Source: Georgenia muralis (lineage in GTDB: Bacteria > Actinomycetota > Actinomycetes > Actinomycetales > Actinomycetaceae). From it: a stretch of 64,000 nt of DNA. The DNA lies in assembly GCF_003814705.1 (NCBI RefSeq), contig NZ_RKRA01000001.1, positions 1,736,001-1,800,000 on the forward strand, given 5' to 3'. The notes below the pieces were generated by a model. That model worked only from the letters and a program-made list of their open reading frames with translations. It was not told the DNA's origin and did no database searches. This document shows, in pieces, positions 50,740 to 62,055 of the stretch (the stretch's first letter is position 1; the number at the start of each line of letters is the position of its first letter). Made by a program: the position numbers and the translations under genes.

Positions 50740-51836
50740 CCGAGCTCGGAGAAGTCGACCGCGCCGTTCTCCGCCAGCCACGAGAGCGGCTCGACCGTGG
50801 TGAGGTTCTCGTCGACGTGCACCTCGAAGTGCAGGTGCGGGCCGGTGGAACGGCCGTTGTTGCCGACGCCCGCGATGATCTCGCCGGCCTGGACGGCCTG
50901 CCCTTCGCTGACGTAGAGGTCGTCGGCGAACATGTGGTTGTACCAGGTCTCCACCCACTGCCCGTCGACCTCGTGCTCGATGGTGATGAGCATCGAGGAC
51001 CGGCCGTCCTTGCCGGGGCCGACGTACGTGACGACCCCGTCGGCGACCGAGCGGATGGGCGTGTCCAGCGGAGCCGCCATGTCTGTCCCCGTGTGCATGC
51101 CGGCGATGGGGAACGAGCGCATGCCGTAGCCGGAGGTGATGCGGTACGCCCCGGCGTCGAGGGGCATGACGACGGCCGGCTCCGGCGCGGGGGCGGGCTC
51201 CGGTGCGGGGGCCGGCTCCGGCTCGGGCTCGGGCTCGGGCTCGACGACCGCGGCGGCCGCGCCGCTCGCCCCGGTGAGGGCCTCCTCGGGCAGCTCGGCT
51301 CGCTCGCTGGCGCGTGACGCGGCGGCGACCTCGGCCCGGGCGGAGGCCGCGGGGCTGGCGACGAGCTTCGTCGGGGCCGCGCCGGTGATGGAGGCGGCGG
51401 CCTCGCGCGCGTCGAGGAAGTCCAGGATGCTCGCCTGGGCCGAGACCGAGGCGGGGGCGGCGCTCGCCGAGTCCTCCGTCGCGGGGAGACCGCCGACGGG
51501 GATGGCGATCGTCAGGACGCCCAGTGCGCCCAGGACGGCGACCCTCGGGGCCATGGTGCGGTTGCGTCGGGAAGGCGCAGCCTCGGCGGCCGGACGCAGA
51601 TCGCGCCGGCTGGCGGGAGCGACGACGGGTCGGACGATCGTGAGCGTCTGATTGGCGTCCCGGTCGGCCATGAAGGCGCTTCCCCGGGCGGGGGTTGCCC
51701 CGGAGGTGCCGTGCTGGGCCGCATCGTCGACGGTGCCGGCCTCGGCCTGCGTGCGAGTCGCCTCGCGGGCCCTCTCGGCCTCACGGATCTGTCGACGGGT
51801 CAGGTGCGTGCCGTTCGGCGCAGCACTGCCTTGCAT
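50736..51836 (-). CDS. Secreted M23 family peptidoglycan endopeptidase
   Basis: A 366-residue LytM-type metallopeptidase. A basic N-terminus is followed at residues about 100-120 by a hydrophobic segment that anchors or leads export, then an Ala/Pro/Glu-rich linker with a PEPEPEPEPAPAPEPAPA repeat, and the C-terminal M23 domain. Zinc ligands are in HTGTDMAAP (His-x3-Asp) and HLHFEV. Full catalytic set present. ATG start with GGAGG 6 bases upstream. It cleaves stem peptides in the wall. An MtrA-like direct repeat lies about 80 bp upstream, a typical control for such hydrolases in actinobacteria. Confidence 0.9.
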   Translation of the reverse strand: MQGSAAPNGTHLTRRQIREAERAREATRTQAEAGTVDDAAQHGTSGATPARGSAFMADRDANQTLTIVRPVVAPASRRDLRPAAEAAPSRRNRTMAPRVAVLGALGVLTIAIPVGGLPATEDSASAAPASVSAQASILDFLDAREAAASITGAAPTKLVASPAASARAEVAAASRASERAELPEEALTGASGAAAAVVEPEPEPEPEPAPAPEPAPAPEPAVVMPLDAGAYRITSGYGMRSFPIAGMHTGTDMAAPLDTPIRSVADGVVTYVGPGKDGRSSMLITIEHEVDGQWVETWYNHMFADDLYVSEGQAVQAGEIIAGVGNNGRSTGPHLHFEVHVDENLTTVEPLSWLAENGAVDFSELG

Positions 51837-52069
51837 ATGTAGCCTCCTCGGACGGCCCCGAGAGAGGCCCAACGTCGATCGCGGCGCACGGGCCCCCTCG
51901 CGGCGCCCGACTGAAGATAACGAAACCATAACGGGCTCGAGTTGCGAAAATCTAGCCCCAATGACTGTGGGAGCGGTCACCCGCTCGCCAGGGCCTGTGG
52001 ACGGCAGTGGCGCCGGGGTCCTGTGGGACCCCGGGGCCGGCACCGCGCTGGGGCCGATCGCCTCGACGC
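51837..52069. promoter_or_regulatory. M23 gene promoter region
   Basis: A 233-bp region between the M23 start (51836, minus) and the P-type ATPase remnant (from about 52070). It contains the MtrA-like direct repeat at 51917-51933. No gene is visible. The transcript leader would be about 60-80 bases. Confidence 0.5.
51917..51933 (-). promoter_or_regulatory. MtrA-like box upstream of the M23 peptidase
   Basis: Direct repeats ATAACG at 51917-51922 and 51928-51933 (5-bp spacer); in the gene's sense they read CGTTAT-N5-CGTTAT. This resembles the GTAAC-type tandem sites bound by MtrA, which controls cell-wall hydrolases in actinobacteria. It is about 81 bp upstream of the start codon. Confidence 0.5.
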
Positions 52070-53043
52070 TCGCCTCGGGCCGAAGGTCAAGACGCCGCAG
52101 CGGCTGCGCGTTGAGGGCGACCACGGTTCGAGAGCGACATGAGGAGCGGCACCGACCACCATCGGCATGCCGAAGCCCACCGGGGGCGAGGACCCCGGCC
52201 GCGAGCGGCACCGCGACGAGGTTGTAGCCGGCGGCCCACCACAGGTTCTGCTTCATCTTGCGGTGGCTCTCCCGGGAGAGGTGGATGACCGAGAGGACCG
52301 AGCGGGGGTCGTCGCTGGCGAGGATGACACCGGCGGACGCGATCGCCACGTCCGTGCCCGCCCCGATGGCGATGCCGACGTCGGCCTGGGCGAGGGCGGG
52401 GGCGTCGTTGACGCCGTCGCCCACCATGGCCACCGTGCGGCCGCCCCGCTGGAGCTCGGCGACCTTCTCGCTCTTGTTCTCGGGCCGGACCCCGGCGAGG
52501 ACCTGGTCGACTCCTAGCTCGGCACCCACGGCACGGGCCACGGCCTCGGCGTCGGCCAGCGGCTCGGTGCCCCGCTCCGCCAGCAGGGCCGGTCCGCCGA
52601 CCTCGATCGTGCGGCCGTCGACGGTGGCCCGGACGCCCAGGCCGGGGACGGCACGCAAGTCCCGGGCGGTCGGCACGGTCAGCGACCGGCTCGAGGCCTC
52701 GATCACGACGGCCCGGGCGAGGGGGTGCTCGCTCGCGGTCTCGGCGGCGGCGGCCAGGGCGAGGACGTCGGCCTCGTTCCGTCCGGGTGCCGCGGCGAGG
52801 TGGGGCACGGCGGGGCGGCCCTCGGTGAGGGCGGCTCACGGGTCGGGACTCGCCGGTGATCATCGACTCGTCGACGTCGGCGCTGCCCTCGACCACCTCG
52901 CCGTCGGCCGGGACGCGCCCGCCGGGGCGGACGATCACGACGTCACCGACCGCGAGCTCGGCGGGGGAGATGGTCACGATGCGGTCGCCGTCGAACCGTT
53001 CCGCCTCGTCCGGCAGCAGGGCGGCGAGGCTGTCGAGCGCCGA
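52070..53043 (-). pseudogene. P1B-type metal (copper) ATPase, internally deleted
   Basis: Remains of a copper-type P-type ATPase. Upstream: an actuator-domain part with [13 protein letters not shown] and [11 protein letters not shown]. Right after GESRPVSR the sequence jumps to [17 protein letters not shown], so the transmembrane part between them and the phosphorylated DKTG are lost. Then comes [20 protein letters not shown] (the hinge) and the last helices, ending in a region with several more frameshifts (near LAPGG and [11 protein letters not shown]). The upstream N-terminus is also missing. It cannot pump metal. At 53043 it abuts the WD40-tail remnant directly, so a rearrangement joined two unrelated genes. 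Confidence 0.88.
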
Positions 53044-53054
53044 GGCGGCTGCCG

Positions 53055-53252
53055 TCCCAGTCGGACGTCGCCGTGGCGACCCTCGACGGCGGTCGGACCG
53101 TCGTGACGCTGACGGCCGACGAGGGCGTGCAGCGCTGGGCGATCTCCCCGCAGGCGCTCCTCGAGCACGCCTGCGACGTGGCGGGCCGCAACTTGACGCC
53201 GGACAAGTGCGATGACGTCGCAGGCGGGCTCACGCCGGTCGGAGGCCGGGTG
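53055..53252 (+). pseudogene. C-terminal remnant of a WD40/nSTAND-type protein
   Basis: About 65 codons on the plus strand in one frame that resemble the very end of actinobacterial WD40-repeat (AfsR/nSTAND-like) proteins: [20 protein letters not shown] is a last blade, then [20 protein letters not shown] with the typical AGRNLT and trailing motif. No start or earlier blades are present: the fragment begins just beyond the P-type ATPase piece and merges into the convergent haloperoxidase remnant. The similarity is short, so confidence is moderate. Confidence 0.45.
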
Positions 53253-53255
53253 CAG

Positions 53256-54568
53256 CTAGTCGTTCGACCGGTGGAAGTGGTCCGCGAGCACCTGGCGTGC
53301 CACCTGCTCGCCGATCTCGGCCCCGTCCTCCACGGCCGAGCGGTAGTGGATGCCGCCCCAGATGCGGGCGTCGCCCACCTCGTACTCCAGGTCCTTGACC
53401 TGGGCGAAGTGACGGTCACCGAGGCCCGTGAGGCTGGGGACGGTGAAGTCGATGTTCCGTGTTCCCAGGAAGCCGGCGATCACATCGCCCCCCGCGGGGG
53501 TGATGTGGGAGTGCGCGCTCGGGTACTCGGGATGGTTCGGCGCCCCCGGCAGCACGGATGACCACGCCGGGTCGGCGACGGTCCTGCGGTTGGCGTCGGT
53601 GTCGCCGGCCCGGATTGCGGTGACGGCCGCCAGAACGCGTAGTGGTACTTGGCGTCGAAGCAGGCGATGAGGGCGTCGGCGTAGGTCACCGAGACCATTC
53701 CCATGAACCGTGTGTGATGTCGAGCTCGTGGTCGAGCACGAACGTCCGGAACGAGCCACGGGCCTGCTGCACCGGTGCCTCGGCCCAGAGCCTGGCCGCC
53801 AGGGTCTGGTCGGCTGTCCGGGTCGTGCTCGTGCTCGAGCCGACGTCCTTGACCTCGTTGTACTCGCGTGCCCACTGGCGGCTGCGCAGCTCCGGTGGTC
53901 CGTCCGGGCGGAACTGGTCGGCGGAGTCGAGGCGGAACGGCACCATGAGGCCGGGGTAGGGACCGATCGCAGGTGAGGGCGCGGTCGGGATCCAGACGCC
54001 CGGGACCGGTGGGGTCGGCGGCGTGTAGGTGACCGGCTCCCGGAACCCGTCGTCGTCCCGCAGAGCGATCAGCTGAGCAGCGACGTCCTCGCCGACGGCG
54101 ATGCCGTCGGACTTCGCCTGGCCGTCGGGGATCAGCTCCAACGACCCGGTGTACGCCGGATCGACGATCGTGGCGGCCTGCGCCGGGAGGTAGTGCACGA
54201 GGATGCCACGGGCCGCTGCGGCCACCGCCGCTTCGGCGGAGGCTCTCCTGGGCGCGTCGACCCCGACGGCAAACGGCTCGTAGCCGCCCTCCACCGCCAT
54301 CACCGAGTCGTAGACCGCGATGGCCACGTAGGGAAGAAGATCGTGTGGCCCTCGGCCGGCGTCAACGCCGCGGCGGTGAACGCCTGGGTGCCGATCGCAT
54401 CCCGGTGCGTCACGACCGTGGTGGACGGGGCTCGTCACCGGCGACCGCGACGTCGTCGACCCCGACCACGGAGACGGCGGTCATCGCGAGGATGAGGAAC
54501 CAGACATTCCTCACCCGTCTCCGCACGGCTGGGCCGGGCGGGCTCCTCCGGACGGTCGGCGTGGTCAT
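53256..54568 (-). pseudogene. Vanadium-dependent haloperoxidase-like gene with several frameshifts
   Basis: Minus-strand remains of a secreted PAP2/vanadium haloperoxidase-like protein. The start ATG 54568 has GGAG upstream and an export-type N-terminus with an RRR head and a WFLILAMTAVSVV core. Pieces in order: DEP..THRDAIGTQAFTAAALTPAEG, FPYVAIAVYDSVMAVEGGYEPF, the middle with AQLIALRDDDGFREPVTYTP, FMGMVSVTYADALIACFDAK and AGDTDANRRTVADPAW. The last piece holds the family HPEYPSAHS motif and a later DARIWGGIHYR. At least four frame changes are needed, so no functional enzyme is made. The substrate halide is unknown. Confidence 0.88.
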
Positions 54569-54983
54569 CTCCTGGCACCCCTGTGCAGTTGCCTGCTGTC
54601 ACGGTTCGACATCTCGTCCCCTTCTCCGCTCGTCGGTGGACGTGGGGAACTCGACCAGCTCCGGTGGTCGCCTCGCTCGCTGGTGGGCCGACACCGGGTG
54701 GTGACGACGGACCCGGTGCTGCGCGACATGACGCCCTCGGGTGCGCCTCCGACACTGGCGCACGATCCCGACAGTCCACTGACGATCGGTCGACAGCCCG
54801 TCGACGGAGAGGGAGTCAGGACCGACGGTGCCCGCATCGTCGATACGGCCGCGATGGACGTCCACGTCCTGGGGGCGGTTCCTCCGGATCGACACCCGCT
54901 GGAGCCGCCCGCGGCCGGCTCGGTACGCGAGGTCGGCGGGAGGGCAGGCTTCCTACGTGAGAGCAGGTCACCGGCCGTTCCCG
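54569..54983. other. Non-coding region between haloperoxidase remnant and tRNA-Ser
   Basis: A 415-bp stretch. Open frames exist on both strands, but their codon use and composition look like chance and none resembles a known protein. A repeat or hairpin structure is not evident. I see nothing that can be named here. Confidence 0.5.
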
Positions 54984-55071
54984 TGGCGGAGGATGGGGGA
55001 TTCGAACCCCCGAGGGCTTGCACCCAACACGCTTTCCAAGCGTGCGCCATAGGCCACTAGGCGAATCCTCC
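54984..55071 (-). tRNA. tRNA-Ser (anticodon GGA)
   Basis: Minus-strand serine tRNA: acceptor arms GGAGGAT and ATCCTCC pair fully, discriminator G and encoded CCA at 54984-54986. The anticodon loop TTGGAAA in the CACGC/GCGTG stem gives GGA (bases 55035-55037), reading UCC/UCU. A long variable arm and GGTTCGAATCC T-arm agree with tRNA-Ser. Confidence 0.97.
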
Positions 55072-55231
55072 TGGGAAAGACGCCTCGCGGCTGACTTCCG
55101 ATGGACGAGGATACCTGAACTCGCGCCACTGGCCGAACCGTCCGGGCGCCGAGGACGCAGTGCGACTGGTCACGCCGGGCCGGCCCGACGGGCCGGGTCG
55201 CGAGGGCCCCTGGGCACCGCCCGGCGTCCGC

Positions 55232-55237
55232 TAGACT
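55232..55237 (+). promoter_or_regulatory. Candidate -10 of the SRP RNA gene
   Basis: TAGACT at 55232-55237, 7 bases before the predicted RNA start. No convincing -35 is seen. Confidence 0.35.
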
Positions 55238-55243
55238 CTTCGG

Positions 55244-55334
55244 CGACCCCTCGTGCGGCGTCATCTTGCCGAACTCCCCCAGGGCCGGAAGGCAGCAAGG
55301 GTAGGTGAGCTCTGGCGGGTGCACGGGGGGTCCC
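55244..55334 (+). ncRNA. ffs: Signal recognition particle RNA (4.5S type)
   Basis: The conserved Ffh-binding core GGCCGGAAGGCAGCAAGGGT and the GAGCTCTGGCGGGTGC side match bacterial small SRP RNA. The ends pair: GACCCCTCGTGC (55245-55256) with GCACGGGGGGTC (55321-55332), with one G-U. The position between tRNA-Ser and dnaX is standard for actinobacteria. Ends are approximate by a few bases. Confidence 0.93.
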
Positions 55335-55400
55335 TTGCGTCCTCCACCGGTGCGGCAGGCAGGTGTGCCGGGTGTGGGTCGGCCCGGCTAGTGTCGACCC

Positions 55401-58052
55401 GTGACGACCGCGCTGTACCGCCGCTACCGGCCCGAGACCTTCCAGGAGGTCATCGGCCAGGAGCACGTGACCGAACCGCTGATGGCGGCGCTGCGGGCGG
55501 ACCGCGTCACCCACGCCTACCTCTTCTCCGGCCCCCGTGGCTGCGGCAAGACGACGTCGGCGCGCATCCTCGCCCGCTGCCTCAACTGCGCGCAGGGCCC
55601 CACCGACACACCGTGCGGGACGTGCGACTCGTGCGTCGAGCTCGCGCGCTCGGGCTCCGGCTCGCTCGACGTCGTCGAGATTGACGCCGCGAGCCACAAC
55701 GGCGTCGACGACGCGCGCGAGCTGCGCGAGCGGGCGAGCTTCGCGCCGGCCCGGGACCGGTACAAGATCTTCATCCTCGACGAGGCCCACATGGTCACGC
55801 CGCAGGGCTTCAACGCCCTGCTCAAGCTCGTCGAGGAGCCCCCGGAGCACGTGAAGTTCATCTTCGCGACCACCGAGCCGGACAAGGTCATCGGCACGAT
55901 CCGCTCGCGCACCCACCACTACCCCTTCCGGCTGGTGCCGCCGGACGTCCTCCTCGCCTACCTCGAGGAGCTTGTCACCGCCGAGCGGGTGCAGGTCGGC
56001 GGCGGGGTGCTGCCGATGGTCGTGCGGGCCGGCGGCGGCTCGGTGCGCGACACCCTCTCCGTGCTCGACCAGCTCATCGGTGGCGCGCAGGACGGCCGCC
56101 TGGAGTACGAGCGTGCCGTGGCCCTCCTCGGCTACACCGACGCTGCACTGCTCGACGACGTCGTGGACGCCATCGCCGCCCGGGACGGCGCGAGCCTGTT
56201 CCGGGTGGTCGACCGGGTGATCGGCACAGGCCACGACCCGCGGCGCTTCGTCGAGGACCTCCTGCAGCGTCTGCGCGACCTCGTCGTCATCGCTATGGCG
56301 GGGGAGCACGCGGCCGCAGCCCTGCGTGGTGTCCCGGCGGACCAGCTCGAGCGGATGCGCGCCCAGGCCCAGCACCTCGGTGCCGGACAGGTCACGCGGG
56401 CCGCCGACCTCACGAACGACGCCCTCACGGAGATGAGTGGGGCGACGTCACCGCGCCTGCAGCTCGAGCTGCTGTGCGCACGCATCCTCCTGCCCGGCGC
56501 CGACGCGGGCGACGCCGGGTTCGCCGCCCGGCTCGACCGGCTCGAGCGCGGGGCGCCGGCAGCTACCCCCCTCCCCGCCCCCCTGACCTCAACCGGGCCC
56601 GTCGCGACGGTGCCGGTGCCGGCCCCGGCGCAGCCCGGCCCCACCGCCGAGCCCGGCCCGGCGGCACGGCCGTCGACCGCCGGTGCGGCACCGCAGGAAC
56701 CGGCGCCGTCCGGGACCCGACCCGCGGACGCCGAGCGCGACGTCCGCGCGGACGCCCCGGCCGCACCCGCAGCCCCAACACCCGCCCCAACCGCGCCCGC
56801 CCCCACCGCACCGGGCGCTCCCCGGACGCGCACCGAGGCCGAGAACCGCTCCGCGGGGCCTGCCGGCGCTGGGGGCCGGCCCCCCGCCGAGGGTCGTACC
56901 GAGGCCCGCGCGCGCGCCGAGGTCCCTGGCGCCGAGGTCCCTGGCGCCGAGGTCCCTGGCGCCGAGGTCCCTGGCGCCGAGGTCCGTGGCGCCGGCGCTG
57001 CGGCCGCCGCTGCAGGGACCGGCTCGGCGGACCCGTCGCGGCAGGCCGGTGCGAGCCGTCCCGACGAGGGCCGGTCCGCCCGGGCCGTGGCGCCGCCTGC
57101 ACCGGTCGCCCCGACGGCACAGGAGAATGAGGCGCCGGACACCGAGATGGTCCGGCACCGCTGGAGCGAGGTCGTCGCCACACTCGCCCGGCTCAAGCGC
57201 ACCACGTGGGCGCTCGTCTCGCAGAACGCCCAGGTGGGCGACATCTCCGGCGGCGCGCTCCGACTGGTCTTCGACACCGCGGGCCTGGCCACCGCCTTCC
57301 GAGGTGGCCCCCACGCCGAGCACGTCCAGCAGGCCCTCGCCGAGACGCTCGGGCTGACGCTCCGGGTCGAGCCGGTCGTCCGGGACGCCCCCCGTGGGCC
57401 GCGGGGGTCCACGCCGGCACCGCCCACGCCGTCGCGCCCGGACGCGGTGGACGCGGCCCGCTCGAGCTGGGCGGGTCCGGCGCAGCCCGCGGCGGCTCCC
57501 GGCGGCCCGCGGGCCGCGGCGCCGGCCGACGGGACGGTGGCCCACGGCCACGGCCACGGGCCCGCCGGTGGGCAGGCGCCTGACGGTGGCCCCGCGACGA
57601 GTGGGCGCGCCCTGGGCACCGGAACCGGTGGTGAGCCCCGGTCGTCCGCGGCGCCCGGGACCGCGGCGCCCGGGACCGCTCCGCCCGGAGCCACGGCTCC
57701 CGCAGTCGGGGGTCGCCCCGCCTCCGGTGGACCGGCCGGCGCGTCGACAGCCGCCCCGGCGCCGTCAGCGGCCGACGAGGACTTCCCGCCCGAGCCGCCG
57801 GAGGACGACTACGACGCGCCCCCGCCCGAGGACCCCCGGCGTGGTCCGACGGGGGCTCGGCCCGCCACGGCGACGGCCACCCGCGTCCCCACTGCGCGCA
57901 CGGCCGTGGTCTCTCCAGCCGACGACGTCGCGTCCCTCGATGACCCCGACGCCGAGGGTTCCGGTCTCGTCGGGGCCCCCCTGCTCGCCAAGCTGCTGGG
58001 CGGGCGCATCATCGACGAGATCACCCTGAACCCCGAGACGGGTGCGCCGTAG
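55401..58052 (+). CDS. dnaX: DNA polymerase III gamma/tau subunit DnaX
   Basis: An 883-residue clamp-loader ATPase. The AAA domain has Walker [11 protein letters not shown], zinc cysteines in [19 protein letters not shown], Walker B ILDEAHM and the arginine-finger region [20 protein letters not shown]. Residues about 375-620 and 700-850 are low-complexity Pro/Ala linkers; the first holds five copies of an EVPGA unit. Near residues 585-650 a folded segment with [20 protein letters not shown] is the tau-type C-terminal domain for polymerase contact. GTG start. It follows the SRP RNA and is followed 10 bp later by recR, the usual order. Confidence 0.96.
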   Translation: MTTALYRRYRPETFQEVIGQEHVTEPLMAALRADRVTHAYLFSGPRGCGKTTSARILARCLNCAQGPTDTPCGTCDSCVELARSGSGSLDVVEIDAASHNGVDDARELRERASFAPARDRYKIFILDEAHMVTPQGFNALLKLVEEPPEHVKFIFATTEPDKVIGTIRSRTHHYPFRLVPPDVLLAYLEELVTAERVQVGGGVLPMVVRAGGGSVRDTLSVLDQLIGGAQDGRLEYERAVALLGYTDAALLDDVVDAIAARDGASLFRVVDRVIGTGHDPRRFVEDLLQRLRDLVVIAMAGEHAAAALRGVPADQLERMRAQAQHLGAGQVTRAADLTNDALTEMSGATSPRLQLELLCARILLPGADAGDAGFAARLDRLERGAPAATPLPAPLTSTGPVATVPVPAPAQPGPTAEPGPAARPSTAGAAPQEPAPSGTRPADAERDVRADAPAAPAAPTPAPTAPAPTAPGAPRTRTEAENRSAGPAGAGGRPPAEGRTEARARAEVPGAEVPGAEVPGAEVPGAEVRGAGAAAAAAGTGSADPSRQAGASRPDEGRSARAVAPPAPVAPTAQENEAPDTEMVRHRWSEVVATLARLKRTTWALVSQNAQVGDISGGALRLVFDTAGLATAFRGGPHAEHVQQALAETLGLTLRVEPVVRDAPRGPRGSTPAPPTPSRPDAVDAARSSWAGPAQPAAAPGGPRAAAPADGTVAHGHGHGPAGGQAPDGGPATSGRALGTGTGGEPRSSAAPGTAAPGTAPPGATAPAVGGRPASGGPAGASTAAPAPSAADEDFPPEPPEDDYDAPPPEDPRRGPTGARPATATATRVPTARTAVVSPADDVASLDDPDAEGSGLVGAPLLAKLLGGRIIDEITLNPETGAP
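56916..56990. repeat. 15-bp tandem repeat inside dnaX (5 copies)
   Basis: Unit GCCGAGGTCCCTGGC, five times in frame, encoding A-E-V-P-G; the fifth copy has GTGGC (Arg in place of Pro). It enlarges the linker without breaking the frame. The copies are identical enough to suggest recent slippage. Confidence 0.9.
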
Positions 58053-58062
58053 CGTGGCCGGG

Positions 58063-58662
58063 ATGTACGAGGGCGCGGTCCAGGACCTCATCGACGAGCT
58101 CGGCCGCCTGCCCGGTGTGGGGCCCAAGAGCGCCCAGCGCATCGCGTTCCACATCCTGTCCTCGGACAAGGACGACGTCGCGCGGCTGGTCGCCGCCCTC
58201 ACCCAGGTCAAGGACAAGGTCCGGTTCTGCGACATCTGCGGCAACGTCGCGGAGCAGGCGACGTGCCGGATCTGCCAGGACCCGCGGCGCAACCCCACCG
58301 TCCTGTGCGTGGTGGAGGAGGCCAAGGACGTCGTCGCGATCGAGCGCACCCGGGAGTTCCGCGGCCGCTACCACGTGCTCGGCGGGGCCATCAACCCCAT
58401 CGACGGCGTCGGCCCGGACGACCTGCGCATCCGTGAGCTCATGACCCGGCTCGCCAGCGACGAGATCGAGGAGGTCATCCTCGCCACCGACCCGAACATC
58501 GAGGGCGAGGCCACCGCCACCTACCTCTCGCGGATGCTGCGGGGCATGGGGATCGCCGTCTCCCGGCTCGCCTCGGGCCTGCCCGTGGGCGGTGACCTGG
58601 AGTACGCCGACGAGGTCACGCTCGGCCGGGCCTTCGAGGGGCGTCGCCGGGTCGAGAGCTGA
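58063..58662 (+). CDS. recR: Recombination mediator RecR
   Basis: A 199-residue RecR, which with RecO loads RecA at gaps. The helix-hairpin-helix [20 protein letters not shown] opens the protein, four zinc cysteines follow (CDICGN and CRICQD), and a Toprim domain completes it ([14 protein letters not shown] with [12 protein letters not shown]). Length is standard. The ATG at 58063 fits the family start; a GTG three codons earlier is the alternative. It is 10 bp after dnaX and 1 bp before the TSUP permease start, so it lies in the dnaX operon. Confidence 0.97.
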   Translation: MYEGAVQDLIDELGRLPGVGPKSAQRIAFHILSSDKDDVARLVAALTQVKDKVRFCDICGNVAEQATCRICQDPRRNPTVLCVVEEAKDVVAIERTREFRGRYHVLGGAINPIDGVGPDDLRIRELMTRLASDEIEEVILATDPNIEGEATATYLSRMLRGMGIAVSRLASGLPVGGDLEYADEVTLGRAFEGRRRVES

Positions 58663-58663
58663 C

Positions 58664-59443
58664 GTGCCCGAGATCGACCTGCTCGCGCTGGCGCTCCTGG
58701 TCCTCGCGGGCCTGACCGCCGGCTGGGTGGACGCGGTCGTCGGTGGTGGCGGGCTCATCCAGCTCCCCGCGCTCCTCCTCGTCCCGGGGATCACGCCGGT
58801 CCAGGCGCTGGCGACCAACAAGGTCGGCTCGATCATGGGGACGTCGGTCAGTGCGGCGACGTTCTACCGCCGGGTCGGCCCGGACCTGCGCACGGCCGCC
58901 CCGATGGCGCTGGCCGCGCTCGTCGCGGCCGTCGGGGGCGCCGCGGCGGCCAGCCGGATCCCCGCCGAGGCCTTCACGCCGATCATCCTGCTCGCGTGCG
59001 TGGCCGTCGCGGCCTGGACCTTGGCCCGGCCGAAGGTCGGGCGCACCACGGACCTGCGGTGGGAGGGCAACCGGCACGTCGGGGCCGCGCTCGGCCTCGG
59101 GGTCGCGATCGGCGCCTACGACGGCGTCCTGGGCCCGGGCACCGGGAGCTTCCTCGTCATCGCCCTCGTCGGCGTGCTGGGCTACGCGTTCCTGCCGGCG
59201 TCCGCAATCGCGAAGATCGTCAACTTCGCCACCAACGCCGGCGCCCTCATCTTCTTCGTCCCGCACGGGGCGGTGATCTGGGGCTTGGGCCTGGCGGTCG
59301 GGACCGCCAACCTCCTCGGCGCGTACCTCGGGGCGCGGATGGCGGTGTCCGGCGGCAGCGCCTTCGTCCGGGTCGTGTTCATCGTCGTCGTGTCGCTCCT
59401 GGTCGTGCGTCTGGGGTGGCAGACGGTGCAGGATCTGGGGTGA
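58664..59443 (+). CDS. TSUP (TauE/SafE) family permease
   Basis: A 259-residue membrane protein with about eight helices of the sulfite exporter TauE/SafE family. Family motifs are GWVDAVVGGGGLIQLPALLL and NKVGSIMGTSVSAATFYRR near the start, with the inverted second copy GAYDGVLGPGTGSFLVIALV and KIVNFATNAGALIFF. Members carry sulfite, sulfoacetate or other organosulfur anions; the substrate here is open. GTG start 1 bp after recR. It is co-directional with dnaX-recR and probably at the end of that operon. Confidence 0.88.
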   Translation: MPEIDLLALALLVLAGLTAGWVDAVVGGGGLIQLPALLLVPGITPVQALATNKVGSIMGTSVSAATFYRRVGPDLRTAAPMALAALVAAVGGAAAASRIPAEAFTPIILLACVAVAAWTLARPKVGRTTDLRWEGNRHVGAALGLGVAIGAYDGVLGPGTGSFLVIALVGVLGYAFLPASAIAKIVNFATNAGALIFFVPHGAVIWGLGLAVGTANLLGAYLGARMAVSGGSAFVRVVFIVVVSLLVVRLGWQTVQDLG

Positions 59444-59565
59444 GTCACGGCACTGCTCACCATGCGGATCGGGCGATGACCGGAGCGTGAGACGGCTCTA
59501 GACTTGCCCGGAACGCACCGGAGCGCCCCCGACGGGGCGCCCGCCCCGACCCGTCCGGAGACCCA
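59444..59565 (+). promoter_or_regulatory. lysC promoter and leader
   Basis: A TAGACT -10 at 59499-59504. In the leader, 59523-59540 forms a perfect hairpin GCGCCCC-CGAC-GGGGCGC. There is no lysine riboswitch, no leader peptide rich in Lys/Thr and no T-run after the stem, so classic attenuation is not supported. The hairpin ends 25 bp before the GTG start. Confidence 0.45.
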
Positions 59566-61977
<2,412 letters not shown>

Positions 61978-62055
61978 AGACGGACGTCCCTGTCCGACCC
62001 GTCGCGGCGGGACTAGCGTCATAGGGGCCAGCTCGCTCCGGGGAGATGATCGGCC

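Noticed and set aside
54569-54983. Small genes in the gap before tRNA-Ser
   Set aside because: Open frames exist (for example a 125-codon plus-strand frame at 54583), but composition and codon pattern look non-coding and no family motif is seen.
59444-59565. Lysine riboswitch or leader-peptide attenuator of lysC
   Set aside because: The leader is too short for a lysine riboswitch (about 60 bases), and no Lys/Thr-rich small frame or U-run is present.
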